NCBI GenBank assembly: GCA_035236585.1 | Contig: CP141128.1 | Location: 37,368,684 to 37,432,683 of the forward strand | Reading direction: 5' to 3' | Length of the DNA stretch: 64,000 nt | Source: Warburgia ugandensis | Lineage: Eukaryota > Streptophyta > Magnoliopsida > Canellales > Canellaceae | In this document: positions 1-12,479 of the stretch, piece after piece | Layout: every line of letters begins with the position of its first letter | Numbering within the stretch: the stretch's first letter is position 1 | The notes under the pieces: model-generated | The model's input: the letters and a program-made list of their open reading frames with translations, nothing else | The model's database searches: none | What the model was told of the DNA's origin: nothing | Translations under genes and position numbers: made by a program

Positions 1-3000
1 ATAAAGAATTGTTATATTTTCAAAATTTCAAATTATTAAGTCATTTGTTGACTATTATGGTGTAAAAGAGAGTTGAAATAAAGCCTAGACAAGTTTCTCA
101 ATAATAACTCATTCATTTAAATTGTGTGTAATTAGGATGTAAGTGTTAATAAAACTTTAATTTGGTAAGACTTAATGACCTAAGCTAAGTATAGCTAATT
201 GGTCCCAAGTACAACTTGTCATGGTGAGGTTTGTACTTCAAGTTACCTCCCTGACAAGTTTTACAAAGAAAATCATGTTTTATATTATTTCATTTTGCTT
301 TATTAATTATTTCTAATTTTTACCATGTGGGCAATCAAATATGAAAACCCACATGATATAATACAAATCCCTTATGAGGGAAATGTGAGAAGTAAACTAA
401 TTAGAAGAAGAATAATAAAAATAATGACCAAAGACAATAATAATTAAACCATTATAAATTGAGCCTTTATTGATCCAATGGCTCAAAATAAAAGATGTTA
501 AAACTAAAAGGAATTAGACAATTGAGATGAGAAAACTCATTAAATTAAGTAATAAGATTATTAAGAAAAGAGTTAAAAAATGAAATGAAATAAGGAAGTT
601 TTCCATATTTCATTTCTACGTGAAGACCCCAACAAGAAACAAAAGTATGCAAAAGACCGTGAGAGATGGGGAAATCTAGGAATTTTGGGTGGAAGCTTTA
701 GAAGAGAAAACTGAAGAAGGAAAAAAAGGGGGGCATTATTGAAAATGCAGGAAAGAGAGCATGGATTTCAGGTTTTTTCATGGGAAACGAGAGGAGATTT
801 GGTTTGGCTGAGTGCATAGGGAAGAAAATGGAGGAAAATTTATTGCACATGATTTTGGTGTAAGATCCTCAATAGAGCATGATTTGCAGGTTCTCTATTA
901 ATACAACTGATTCAAGGAGGAAGAATAACAACTAAGAATTGATAAATAAAATTAAAAAAAAAAATCAAATCGGTAAAGAAGAAAAGGGTATGTAGGTAAT
1001 TATTCTAGACTTTCAAATAGTAATTGTGTAGTATAACAAAAACCTTAAATTTATGAATCACATTTTTCATAATTAGCAATTTGTTGTGTTAGAACTTTAA
1101 AATAGTAACTATAACTTTGATTTTTCCATAATTATTTTCCTGTAATTTGATTTCTAATATAGTTAATAACTATTAGTCCATAAATTTTAGATAACATATG
1201 TAAATTTTGTGTGACAAAATCCTTTTACTCTAATTTCTTTGTTATACTATAATATGATGACATAATTACATTACTCTAAAAGATTCTACATACAACATGC
1301 TTAGTAAACTTCTTTCCAAAAGTGATTCTTATCTCTGTGATGAATCTGAAATTATACAATTGTTAAATTGAACTTTTCAGGGGCAATTATATATTCAAAT
1401 TTAGCTAATAGCTCAATTAAAGAAGTTTTGTAAATGATAAATTGAATATGCTTGTGCGAATAAGCATTAGTTGTAAATATCACATATTCTCCTATGTTGA
1501 TGTGCATAAAATTAAAGAAAAACAATTCTATACTAGTTGACTTATAGGATTATTTTATCATATTGTCCATAACAAGTAAATCCATACATAAGTAACGCTT
1601 TTTCTAAAGTTCATCATTATACTTCTTGCAAATATTTCTTTAGTAATTACTTGTGCAGTGGAAAGATCAACCACAAAATAAATATTGCTATTGTTTTATG
1701 GACCAGTTGTAATTGTTTCATTTCAGTTGTTAAGATTGTTCTAATCTTATCTAAGAGTAAATCTAGTAGTCACTTATGTCTTCTCAATGTTTATCTACTC
1801 CTTAGGAATACTAAAGTGGAAATAGAGTAAAAAAATCCTTAAATGAGATGGTACATGGCTTGAATCTTCACTATTGAACCTTAATCTAAAGAATTAACCT
1901 AGTAACTATATGTGGCTTATTTTTATTAACTCTAGACTACTTGTCTTGAAGAATAAAACAATACTACAGATTAATATAGAACAAAATATATGAAGTTAGA
2001 ACAAATTCAAGCTTAGGTTGAATTTGATGATATGAAATTAAATGATGAGAATCTTGGAACTATGGATATGATGCAGTAATAGTTTTAAAGTAAGTGATTA
2101 AGTTGGAACAAATTCAACACAAACAAATTAGTACTTGAAGACTTTCCTATGTAAGTTTCAGCCACATTTAGTTTATGACTTTAATAAGAAAACCAAGGTA
2201 AGTAAAGAGTTAATAATGAAATCATTAGTAAAGAAAGCTGACCATAAGATAGAAACAACTTAGCTTAAGCATCTCACAATGAATAAAGGGAAAAGTTTTG
2301 TAAATATAATAGGTTAAAAAAATCTCAAAAAAGTGTACAGGAACTATGTCTTATCAATTGCATCTAAGGTAAAGACTCTTAGTTGTTTTAAAATTTAGTA
2401 TTAAAAATTTCATCCTACAATTACTAAATTGAAATTTTAAAAAAGTAAAAAGAATTTGATTTAGACCTTATTAATTTGATTTTTGTAAAACAAAATTTCT
2501 GGTGCAATAATTACTTAAGGAAAGTGTTGTATACAGAAATGTTCTAACGATAATATAATTGGAATCTTATTATTGTGTCTAAAGAAATAATTATATCAAT
2601 TGGATGTCTAGTTAGGCATAATACTATATTTGACTCGAGTTGTCAATTAGACTCTTGAGAATTGTTTTACATTAGGTGAGTGGTGGGTTAGACATCGCAT
2701 TAATTACGTATGACATAGGACTAGTTTGGCCCTTGGTTCCTTAGAGAGATGGATACCATTATATGATTTAAAGGTGGAGGACATGGGATAGACTCTATCC
2801 TTTACTAATCCGTTCCTTCCCATGGAGGTGGTGTAGTAGCTGAGGTACCCGAGCATGCTTTTGACACATAGTAGAGCCACAACTTGCTGCTGGGCTTTAA
2901 GTTTTAAATTTTGTATTTATATTTAGGACATATCATTCATATCAAGTAATCCTAAAGAATTAATCCCTCATTTTGATTAATGATATTTAGTTGTTCTTAT

Positions 3001-3366
3001 TGAAATCTTTGTCCTTGAATATCATTGAATGTTGTGAACAATGATGATTTCTATGTATGAGTCATGTTTGACAATTTTACTATATATGAATTGACCATTA
3101 TGAATATGAACTTATACTAAATATCAATATGATTTTGGTTTGATAAGATTTTATCTAACCTTGTAAATTCTCACTGGATGTTGTCATACTCATCCCCTTG
3201 CAACCAACAATTTTAGATGGAAGTTACAAGGAGAAAAAGGAAATTGACTGCTGAGAAAAAAAACGTTGGTTATGAAGATATCCTTAATATAGAAAAGGGG
3301 GTGAGACATTGTTTACTTTCCATTGTAATAAAAAGTGATTAGTTGTTATTAAGGATGCACTTGTTA
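1..3366 (+). repeat. 5' LTR of the family C element (recognisable part)
   Basis: Pairwise similarity to 7282-10918 is continuous apart from small gaps, including the ends 'taaagaattgttatattt' at the left and 'gttgttattaaggatg' near 3340. The true LTR start lies about 25 bases before the window. No primer-binding site is recognisable beyond its right end. Confidence 0.85.
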
Positions 3367-3990
3367 TGGAGTGAACTTATTTCTTAGATACTGGAGTCAT
3401 TATCTAGGACGAGTTCTAAAGAGTTTTGGAGTAGCAATATTATCTGCCTCATATTATGGAGGAGAAAGAGAGAGAGTTCATGAACCTTGTTCAAGGTGCT
3501 ATGATAGTGGAGGAATACGAGATTCATGTTACTATACTAAGGAGATTCATGCCAGAGGTTTGACCAAGTGAGCTCAGAGCTACTTAGAAGTTTGTCTGTG
3601 AGTTGTGCATAACCATTTGGAGTCATATTTTTATGTCACAACCTAATACTTTGGCAAAGGATGTTGAGTAAGCCTCTCTGTGTGAGAGATAGTTAAGGGA
3701 AATGAGAGCTAAAAGTTATCCTATAGGCAAAATAGGTAGAATTGGAAGGGAAAGCGATAGATCATTCCTAAACCACGACCAAGAGTAGAGGTTCCACTTC
3801 ATTATGTACCACCATGGAAACCAAATTTCAAAAGGAGGGAAGTTCATTGGAACATCTGCAAACATTGTGTAAAGAAGCATCCAGGAAGCCGTGTTATTCT
3901 AGGAGTGGAGATGTTTTGGGTGTAGAGAGAAGGGTCATTTTCTTAACATATGTCCCAAGAAAAAGAATGGAAATCAGCCTAAAAAATTGG
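3367..3990 (+). pseudogene. gag remnant with CCHC zinc-knuckle region (family C)
   Basis: This stretch lies between the 5' LTR and the protease. Around 3865-3965 it contains the cysteine- and histidine-rich pattern of the gag zinc knuckle that binds retrotransposon RNA, ending in a GHF...CPKK-like segment at about 3928-3966. The gag region is fossil and does not form one open frame. Confidence 0.6.
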
Positions 3991-4059
3991 AAATTATACT
4001 GTGTGGTTAGGGACTGATTTTTACCTTCACTATCGAGGAGGCCAAAGCTTCAAACATAG

Positions 4060-4541
4060 TCATTGAAGTTACCTTACCCTTTATTGGTTAGTTTTCTAAA
4101 GTACTAATAGATTCTAGTGCTACACATTCTTTCATATCACAACACTTTGCATCAACTTTGGATTGTACTATATTACCTTTGTTGTTTCGTTTACATGTCA
4201 GTATACCCCATGGAGGACCCGCTATTTTAGACAAGTATATCTATGATATAGGGATTCAGATGGGAGGTAGAGAGTTTCTAACTAACCTAATTCTATTTGA
4301 TATGACAAACTTTGACATCATATTGGGTATGGATTGGTTGTCAAAATATGGAGCTATGATCGATTGTAGGAAGAAGAGGGCACGATTCGAGGAAATAGAT
4401 GGCAGCACTTTCACTTTTCAATGCAGCCTTGATACGTTAGGAATTCATGTCATATTTGCTGTGAAGGCCACAAGGATAGTTGCCAAGGGTCATACAAAAT
4501 ACTTGGTGAGCATGGTGGTGACTCAGAAGGAGTCCAAATAG
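4060..4541 (+). pseudogene. Aspartic protease region of gypsy pol (family C)
   Basis: A DS-A-THSFIS-like protease active-site segment lies around 4110-4140. It is followed by a 127-residue open stretch (4158-4541) holding FDIILGMDWLSKYGAMIDC, the highly conserved segment between protease and reverse transcriptase in plant Ty3/gypsy elements. The role in the family is cleavage of the Gag-Pol polyprotein. It is a fossil with no expected function. Confidence 0.82.
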
Positions 4542-5330
4542 AAGTTAGAAGACATAAATGTTGTACAAGACTTTGGAGGAGTGTTTCCCAATGAGTTAAT
4601 GGGGTTTTTGCCCAAGAGAGAGATGGACTTTGCCATAGAGTTAATACTCAGTATAGTTCCCATCTCAAAGTCCCCCTACCGTATGGTAGCTTTAGAATTG
4701 AAGGAACTCAAGGAACAACTGTAAGAATTATTGAATCTGGGCTTTATTAGACCAAGTGTATCGCAATGGGGATTGATACTGTTTGTAAAGAAGAAGAATG
4801 GATCTATGCGGTGATGTATTGACTACCAAATGCTAAATAGAGTCACAGTTAAGATTAATTATCCCTTACCTCATATAGATGATTTCTTTGGTCAGTTACA
4901 GTTTATGAGAGTATTATCAAAGATTGATTTGAGGTCTAACTACCATCAGTTGAGGGTACGAGATGAGGATATTCCTAAAACGGCATTCCATAATTGATAT
5001 GGACATTATGAGTTTCTAGTGATGCCATTCGGGCTAGATAATGGCATAATAGCATTCATGATTTGATGAACCATGTGTTTCAAAGGTATTGAGACTACTT
5101 TGTGATAGTGTTCATCAATAATATCCTTATATACTCATCGAATGAGGAGCACTGAGAGCATCTCAAGATTGTACTAAGCACATTATAGGAGCATCAATTA
5201 TATGCAAAATTCAACAAATGTGAATTATGGCTGGACAAAGTACAATTTCTTGGTCATATTATTTCGAAGGAAGGAGTTTTCTAGTTGGGTATTATCAATG
5301 TTTCATTGAAATGTGTTCTAGAATAGCTTA
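4542..5330 (+). pseudogene. Reverse transcriptase region of gypsy pol (family C)
   Basis: Translated pieces resemble plant gypsy RT in order: an 'ELKELKEQL' segment near 4695, the finger region with VKKKNGS near 4785, the YPLPHID segment near 4860, the MPFG segment near 5025, and the catalytic-box region followed by ILIYSS near 5105-5140. The family enzyme copies element RNA into DNA. Broken. Confidence 0.8.
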
Positions 5331-5700
5331 GCCGATGACCAAATTAATTAGGAAGGATACAAATTTGAGCGGACAAGTTAGTGTGAGCAGGGCTTTTAGG
5401 AGATGAAAAAGAGGCTTATGTTGGCTCTTGTTTTGCCATTACCCATGGGTACGAGAGGCTTTGTAGTATATAGTGATGCTTCAGGAAAAGGCTTAGAGTG
5501 TATACTCATGCAACATGGGAGAGTTACAGAGTATGCATATAGATAACTAAAGACTCATGATGTAAATTACTTGACAAATGATTTGGAACCGGTAGTAGTA
5601 GCTTTTGCACTTAAGATTTGGTGACATTATCTCTACAGAGAAAAGTTTGAGGTTTACACAGATGACAAAGTTTGAAGTATATTTTCACACATAATAACCT
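5331..5700 (+). pseudogene. RNase H region of gypsy pol (family C)
   Basis: This stretch follows the RT region. It carries a segment reading like 'YSDASGKGL' near 5470-5500 and a 'YTDDK'-like segment near 5655, the spacing seen in the Ty3/gypsy RNase H domain that removes RNA from the RNA-DNA hybrid. Fossil. Confidence 0.65.
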
Positions 5701-5959
5701 TAACATGAGACAATTGCGGTGGTTAGAATACTTGAAAGACTGACTTTTCAATTCTATATCACTCAAGGAAGGCGAATGTGTTCACAAATGCTCTGAGTCA
5801 AAAATCTCATGGAGTGTTGATGAACATAATAGTGAGATCATTGTTTGTGGATCAAATTCTCTAAGCACAAAAGTATTGTGAGGAGTAAAGGCTTCAATAA
5901 AGATGCTAATGGAAGCATAAGATTTTAGGGTAGGTTGGTGGTACCTCCTATAGAAAGTC

Positions 5960-6720
5960 CAAGACAAGAATTATTGAAGGAAGTACATACATTGTAGTAT
6001 TCCATTCATCATGGTGGTACTAAGATGTATTAGGATTTGAAATAGAGGTTTTGGTAGAATGGAATGAAGAAGGGCATCAGAGATTGTGTTACTAAATGTC
6101 TTACTTGTCCACAGGTAAAGATAGAGAATAAAAAACCATTAGGACTTCTATACACTCTAGAACTTTTGGAATGGAAGTGGTATTACATCACAATGGACTC
6201 TGTGGTTAAACTACCTAGAAATTGTAGTACACATGATATAATTTTGGGGCATTGTGGATAGCTTGACCAAATCAACACACCTTTTTACCAGTATGATAGA
6301 GACAATCTTTTATAAGTTTGTCTAAAATTTACACTAAGGAGATAATGAGCTTACATGGAATTCCTTTGACTATCGTATTAGATAGAGTCAATTCACATCA
6401 ATAGGTGGGATTAGGCATGGCTACAGGATTTAGTACAACATTCCATCCACTCACTGAAGAACATTCTAAGAGGACTATTTAGACACTTGAAGGCATGCTA
6501 GAAGCTTGTGCTATGGATTGGAATGGTAGCTAGGATGAATACTTGCCTTTGATCGAGTTTGCTTATAATAACAATTATCATTCCATTATAGGCATGGTAC
6601 CATATGAAGCATTGTACGGACGGCCATGCCAGATGCCTACCTATTAGAGTGATATTGGTGAGAGGTAGTTTGTGAAGTTCAAATTGATTGAACATTGTAC
6701 CAAGTCGAGAAGAGGTTGTT
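5960..6720 (+). pseudogene. Integrase region of gypsy pol (family C)
   Basis: An HHCC zinc-binding segment is visible around 6005-6115, ending in KCLTCPQVKIE. It is followed by the start of the integrase core with the EWKWYYITMDSVVKLPR segment near 6165-6225. Further core pieces continue past 6540 (WDEYLPLIEFAYNN-like) to an MVPYEALYGRPC-like segment near 6595-6635. In the family this enzyme inserts element DNA into the genome. Fossil. Confidence 0.8.
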
Positions 6721-6769
6721 GACAGCACAGTAAACATAAGAGTTATGCATATTAGAGATGTTGAGATCT

Positions 6770-7200
6770 CAAGTTCGAGGTTGGAGATCATGTATTCCTA
6801 AAAGTCTCACCAATGAAAGGAGTCATGAGATTTGGAGTGAAAGGGAAGTTGAGCCTAAGGTTCATTAGACCATTTTAGATATTGAAGAGGATTAGGAAAG
6901 TTGCATATCGTTTAGCATTACCACCTCAATTGTCAGATGTACATAGTGTATTCCATGTGTCGATGATGAGAAAGTACATTCTCGATACATTCCATTCTTG
7001 ATCAAATCCTTGAGGAATTATAACAAGACCAGACCTATGAGATGAGATCTCTAATCATTCTGGACCACAAGGAGAAGACTCTAAGAGACAAGACAATTCA
7101 TTTGGTCAAAGTTCTATGGAAACACCATTCTATTGAAGAAGCTACATGGGAAGTCAAGGAAGATATGAGAAGTAGTTATCCTCATCTATTTTTTGATGCA
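6770..7200 (+). pseudogene. Integrase C-terminus and chromodomain-like tail (family C)
   Basis: After a GDHVFLKVSP-like segment (about 6783-6812) and a FHVSMMRKY-like segment (about 6950-6976), the region ends near 7095-7190 in a segment reading LVKVLWKHHSIEEATWE. This is typical of the C-terminal chromodomain of plant chromoviruses, thought to direct insertion to marked chromatin. This tail is the main reason for placing family C among the chromoviruses. Confidence 0.7.
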
Positions 7201-7242
7201 TAGCATAATTACAATAATAGGATTTCAAGGATGAAATTACTG

Positions 7243-7256
7243 AAAGGAGGAAAGAT
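7243..7256 (+). other. Polypurine tract before the 3' LTR (family C)
   Basis: A purine run, AAAGGAGGAAAGA, ends one base before the TGTAATGG start of the 3' LTR. In this class of element it primes plus-strand DNA synthesis. Confidence 0.78.
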
Positions 7257-10200
7257 TGTAATGGCCCACATTTTTTAAGATATAAAGAATTGTTATATTT
7301 GAAAATTTTGAAATTATTGACTATTATGGCATAAAAGTGAGATGAAATAAAGACCTAGACAAGTTTCCTAATAATACTCATTCATTTAAATTATGTACAA
7401 TTATGATGTAAGTGTTAATAAAACTTTAATTTGGTAAGACTTAATGACCTAAGCTAAGTGTAGCTAAGCAGTCCCAAGTATAACTTGTCAAGGTGAGGGC
7501 TGGACTTCAAGTCACCTCCCTAACAATTTTTAAGAAGAAAATCACATTTTATTGTTTTTATTTTATTTTATAAATAATTTATGTAATCAAATTTTTTCCA
7601 TGTGGACAATCAAATATGAAAACCCACATGGTACCATACAAATCCCATGTCGGGGAAATGTGAGAATTAAATTAATTAGATGAAGAACTATTACAAAAAA
7701 TGACCATTAGATGATGATCCAATGATTACAGACAAATAGAGTAGTAAATAGACCATTATAAAATTGAGCCTTTAGTGATCCAACAACTCAAAATAAAAGA
7801 TGTCAAAACTAATAGAAATCTGACGATTGAGATTAGAAAAACCAAACTAAGTAATAAGATTATAAGTCAAAAATATATAGAAGAAAAGAGTTAAAAATCA
7901 TAATGAAATTAAGGAGTTTTCCTTATTTCATTTCTAAGGGAAGAACCCAACAAGAAAGAGAAATAAATAGAAGGAAATTAGAGAGGGAGAAATCTAGGGC
8001 TTGTGCATGGAACCCTTAGAAGAGAAAAATGAATAAGGAAAGAAGGTGAGCAATTTACTGAAAATGCAAGAAAGAGAGCATTGATTTTTAAGGTTTTTCA
8101 CGGGAAACTAGAGGAGATCTGGTTTGACTGAGTCTACAAGGAAGAAAATAGAGAAGAAGACATGGAGCACTATTTCAGTGTAAGATCCTCAACAGACCTT
8201 GATTTGCAGGTTTCCTATTAATACGCCTAATTCAAGGAGGAAGAAGAACAATTGAGTATTGATAAAAAGAAAAATGAAATCATAAAGGAGAAAAGCCTAT
8301 ACAGGTAAGGGGAAAAGTGGGTTTTCATTTGTTTAAATTTAACTTTCCTTTCCTTTTACTGAAATCAGCAAATATGCAGTTGAATTTGATTTTGGTTTTT
8401 TCTGAAATAATTTGTTTATACTTCGAAAATATATTTTGTAGAATAAATCTATTATTTTGACCTTTCCAACAAAAATCATATGTTTAAAGTAAATTTTGAA
8501 TTCTTACTGGAAATTAGTAACATAAACCATTTGAATCATGTTTTACATGATAAATATGTTTTTTTTAACTTCAAACAATAAACCATAATTATATTTTGTA
8601 TAAAAAAATTAGTTTAAAATTATGAATCATATTTTGTATAATTAGCAATTTGTTGTGTTAGAACTTTCAAACAATAAGTGTAACTTTGGTTTTTCATAAT
8701 TATTTTCTTGTAGTTTAATTTCTAATGTAGTCATAACTATTAGCTGGTGAATTTTAGATAACATATGTAAATTTTGTGTAACAAAATCCAATTATTCTCA
8801 TCTGTATGTTATACTACAACTTGATGATATAATTACTTTACTCTAAAAAGATTCTACATAAAACATGTTTAGTAAATTGTTTTCTAGAAGTGATTCGTAT
8901 CTCTGTGACGAATCTAAAATTATACAATTTTAAACTAAAGTTTTCAAGAACTAGATTATACTCAAATTTAACTAACATCTCAATTTAAGAAGTTTTGTAA
9001 ATGATAAATTAAATATCCCTAGGAGAAAAAGAATTAGTTGTAAATGTCACATACTCTTTAGTCATATGCAAACAATTGAAAAAATAATAATTTTGTACTA
9101 GCTTGCCTATAGGATTATTTTATTGTATTGTCCATAACAAGTAAATCCATATAAGGGAGCTTTTGTTAAAGTTCATCATTAGACTTCTTGTAAATATTTC
9201 TTTAGCAATTAGTTGTGCAATGGAAAGATCAACCACAGAACACTAGTGCTATTGTTTTATAAACCAATTGTAATTGTTTTATTTCAGCCATTAGGATTGT
9301 TTCAATCTTATTTAAGAGGAGATCTAGTAGTCACTTATGTCTTCACAACATTAAGCTACTCGTTAGGAATACTAAACTGGCAATAGAGTCCAAACCTCTT
9401 AAAATGAGATGGTATAAGTTTTGAATCTTGACTACTGAACCTTAATCTAAAGAATTAACCTAGTAATTATATGACATTTACTTTGATTAACTATAGACTT
9501 CTTTTCTTGAAGAATAAAAGTCATTAATACTACAGATTAATATAAAACAAAATTTATGATGTTAGAACTAATGATCCTTTCAAAATTTTTAGTTTTATAA
9601 ATATAATATATTATACTTAAGCTTACTTGAAATTAAATAATGAGAATCTTGGAACTACAGATATGATGAAGTAATAGTTTTAAAGTGAGAGATTAAGTTA
9701 GAACAAATTCAACACAACCAAATTAGTACTTGAAGACTTTGCTATCTAAGTTTTAGTCACATTTAAGTGATGCCTTTAATAAGAAAACTAGGTAAGTATT
9801 TTTAATAATGAAATCATTTTAGAAAGTTAACCATAAGATAGAAATATAACAACATAGGTTGAGCATCTCATAAGGAATAAAGAAAAAAGTTTTGTAAATA
9901 TAATAGGCTGAAAAATCTCAAACAAGTCTATAAGAACTATGTGTTATCGATCATATTTTAGGGTAAAGACTCTTAATTATTTAAAAATTTAGTATTGAAA
10001 ATTTCAGCCTACAATTACTAAGTTGAAATTTTAAGGAGAATTTGATTTGTACCTTATTAATTTGATTTCATAAAAGAAAATTTCTGGTGTGAATGATTAC
10101 TTAAGGAAAGTGTTGTATATGGAAATGTTTTTTAATGATTATATAACCGGATGACTAGTTAGGCACCCAAACAAATGTTTTATAGTGAGTGGTTGGTTAA

Positions 10201-11163
10201 ACACTCACACTAGTTATGTATGACATAGGACTAGTTTGGCCCCTGATTTCTTTCGAGATTGATATCATTATGTGATTTAAGGGTGCAGGACATGGGATAG
10301 ACTCCATCCTGTACTAATCCATTCCTTCCCATGGAGGCCATTTAGTAGCTAAGGTATCTGGACACACTTTTGACATATAGTAGAGCCACAGCTTGCCAGT
10401 GGGCATTATACTTTAAATTTTGTCTTTTATATTTAAGACATGTCATTCATGTCAAGTAATCCTAAAGGATTAACCACTCATTTTGATTAATGATATTTAG
10501 TTGTTCTTATTGAAATCTTTATGTCTTTGAATAACATTAAATGCTGTGAACAACGATGATTTCTATGTATAGAGTCATGTTTGACAATTTTACTCTATGT
10601 GAATTCACCATTTTGATTATTGATAGATTCAACATATGCTATTATGACTTATGAACTTATAATGAATATCAATATGATTTTGGTTTGATAAGGTTTTATC
10701 TAACCATGTAAATTCTCACTATGATTCGTTGTACTTACCCCCCTTACAACCCACAACTTTAGGTGAAAGTTATAATAAGAAGCAAAAGGAGATTAACTAC
10801 TAAGAAAAAGGAAATTGGTTATTGAAGATATCCTTAATCTAGAAAAGGATGTGAGGCATTGTTTACTTTTCCATTGTCATAAGAAGTGATTAGTTGTTAT
10901 TAAGGATGAACTTGTTATACTTCATAGTTTATAATTTTGACTAATGAGGGTGTTTGGAACTGTGACTAGTATTGTGACTGTAAGAAATGAGAAAGTTAAA
11001 TCCTTATATTATATTGATCTTCAAAATGTTATCAAGTGTTTTTGTATCACGTGTGTTAAATGCATAAGTTTGAAAAAATAGAGGAAAATCTACTGTATTT
11101 TAGACAGAATTGTGTAGTTCTAGTGTTTGATTTGGAAAGGAAATTTTAAACTCGGGGTCCCCA
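7257..11163 (+). repeat. 3' LTR of the family C element
   Basis: It starts TGTAATGGCCC directly after the polypurine tract and matches the 5' LTR over about 3.6 kb. I place the end at 11163, after AACTCGGGGTCCCCA, because other LTRs here end in a similar '...CCGGGTC.(T/C)CACA' segment at the same distance from a shared hairpin region. The 3' end is inferred, the start is firm. At about 3.9 kb the LTR is long. Confidence 0.7.
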
Positions 11164-12479
11164 TTGCTTTCAAAAGTATAAAAAAATATATTAGGTTCAT
11201 CTCAGAAATGTAGTTACTATGGTGTTTTATTTTTTAACTATGCTGGGTGCTAAGTGACTTTTCATGTTTTAACACATAGTTAGCTACTATTTTGGAATGA
11301 AATTGTGAGTGATTTGAAGGTAAAATAAGATTAATAAGATTATTTTATATATCTATAACCATGACATAAGGGTGAAAATAAGCTTATTACCCAAGGAATC
11401 AAGTCTATGACTAAGATTAGATGTTGCGGAAAAGAACCCTAAGTCTAACATAACCAAAGGATGGGAAAACAATACGTTATTAATAACCACTAAGTAGCAT
11501 AATTGCAATTAGGTATTAATTTAATTGGCTATTGTTTTGGGTGGCTTAGTCATCCTTGTATTCTTGTGAAATGATCAACTACGAAATCTACTAAGGTAAC
11601 TTAAGTGCTATGGGATTTAGCTATGGATAGTTGTATATAGTACCATGGAATGGTAGCATAATTGTTTATTTATTTTTTTACTAATATGAATTTTACCATT
11701 GTTGGCCATCTAGGATTTCAATGATCCACTTTACTATAAAATTTGATGAAATTATATTCCATATAGTCTTTGATCTAGGATACTTCTTTAAAGATTGGGA
11801 AACACATGAGGTTATAATAATTCCAAATAAAGAAACTCCTATGCCATAAAAAGTTTATTTCATAAGAGGCATAAACAATCTTTACATTACGATAAGGATT
11901 ACTTAATGCTACTCTGAAAAGCTATGATAATAGCTTGGAATATTGACATGTCAACATATTTTTTATAAGAATCATGTTTAAATTGTCCATAAACTATAAT
12001 ATGTTAAATTTGTGGTATCTAAAAGACTTCAAGCCTTATAAACAAAGAAGGATGAATTTTTGCATACATGGCATCTACTTACCTTCTTTATTCATACTGG
12101 AATATAGATTTATCAACATTTAGGCTCTTGTGATGTATGTAAATATTGATTTACAATGAAAAAATGATTTATAATTATGAAAAAATGGTAAAAAAAAATT
12201 CTTTTGTTTCGATATCGATCTCACATTTCTTAACATTCCTTACTAACAATCATCAATGAAACAATCCAACTCAATGTTGTAATAATCTTAATTTCTAAAT
12301 TCCATTTCATGTAATTTTTCAATTTTATTTTGAATGAAATGCAATTTGGGAATGCAACATTTTGAGTTTCATGCAAATTAACCTCTTTAAGGATACTTAA
12401 TTGACACTCAAAAACTTTAATATTTGGAATATACACGTCAATATGATTCCAATGATACTAAATTTGCATTAAATGAAGA
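11164..12479. other. AT-rich stretch with no recognisable gene
   Basis: It lies between the family C 3' LTR and the next LTR-like fragment. No long open frame, tandem repeat or family match is visible. It may be old transposon debris. Segments around 12240-12500 begin to resemble the U3 side of the D-type LTR that follows. Confidence 0.5.

Larger units (their letters stand above)
1..11163 (+). mobile_element. Ty3/gypsy chromovirus fossil (family C), both LTRs partly or wholly in window
   Basis: This is an LTR retrotransposon in plus orientation. Bases from position 1 onward match bases from about 7282 onward, so the window opens about 25 bases inside the 5' LTR. Between the LTRs lie remains of gag, aspartic protease, reverse transcriptase, RNase H, integrase and a chromodomain-like tail in the usual Ty3/gypsy order. 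The tail and the long LTRs fit the plant chromoviruses, probably the Tekay/Del branch. The element is broken, with well over a dozen breaks across gag-pol, and the LTRs are clearly diverged, so it is an old copy. The 5' target-site duplication lies outside the window. Confidence 0.88.

Noticed and set aside
6498-6791. 97-residue minus-strand frame
   Set aside because: Antisense shadow of the integrase region of the family C fossil.
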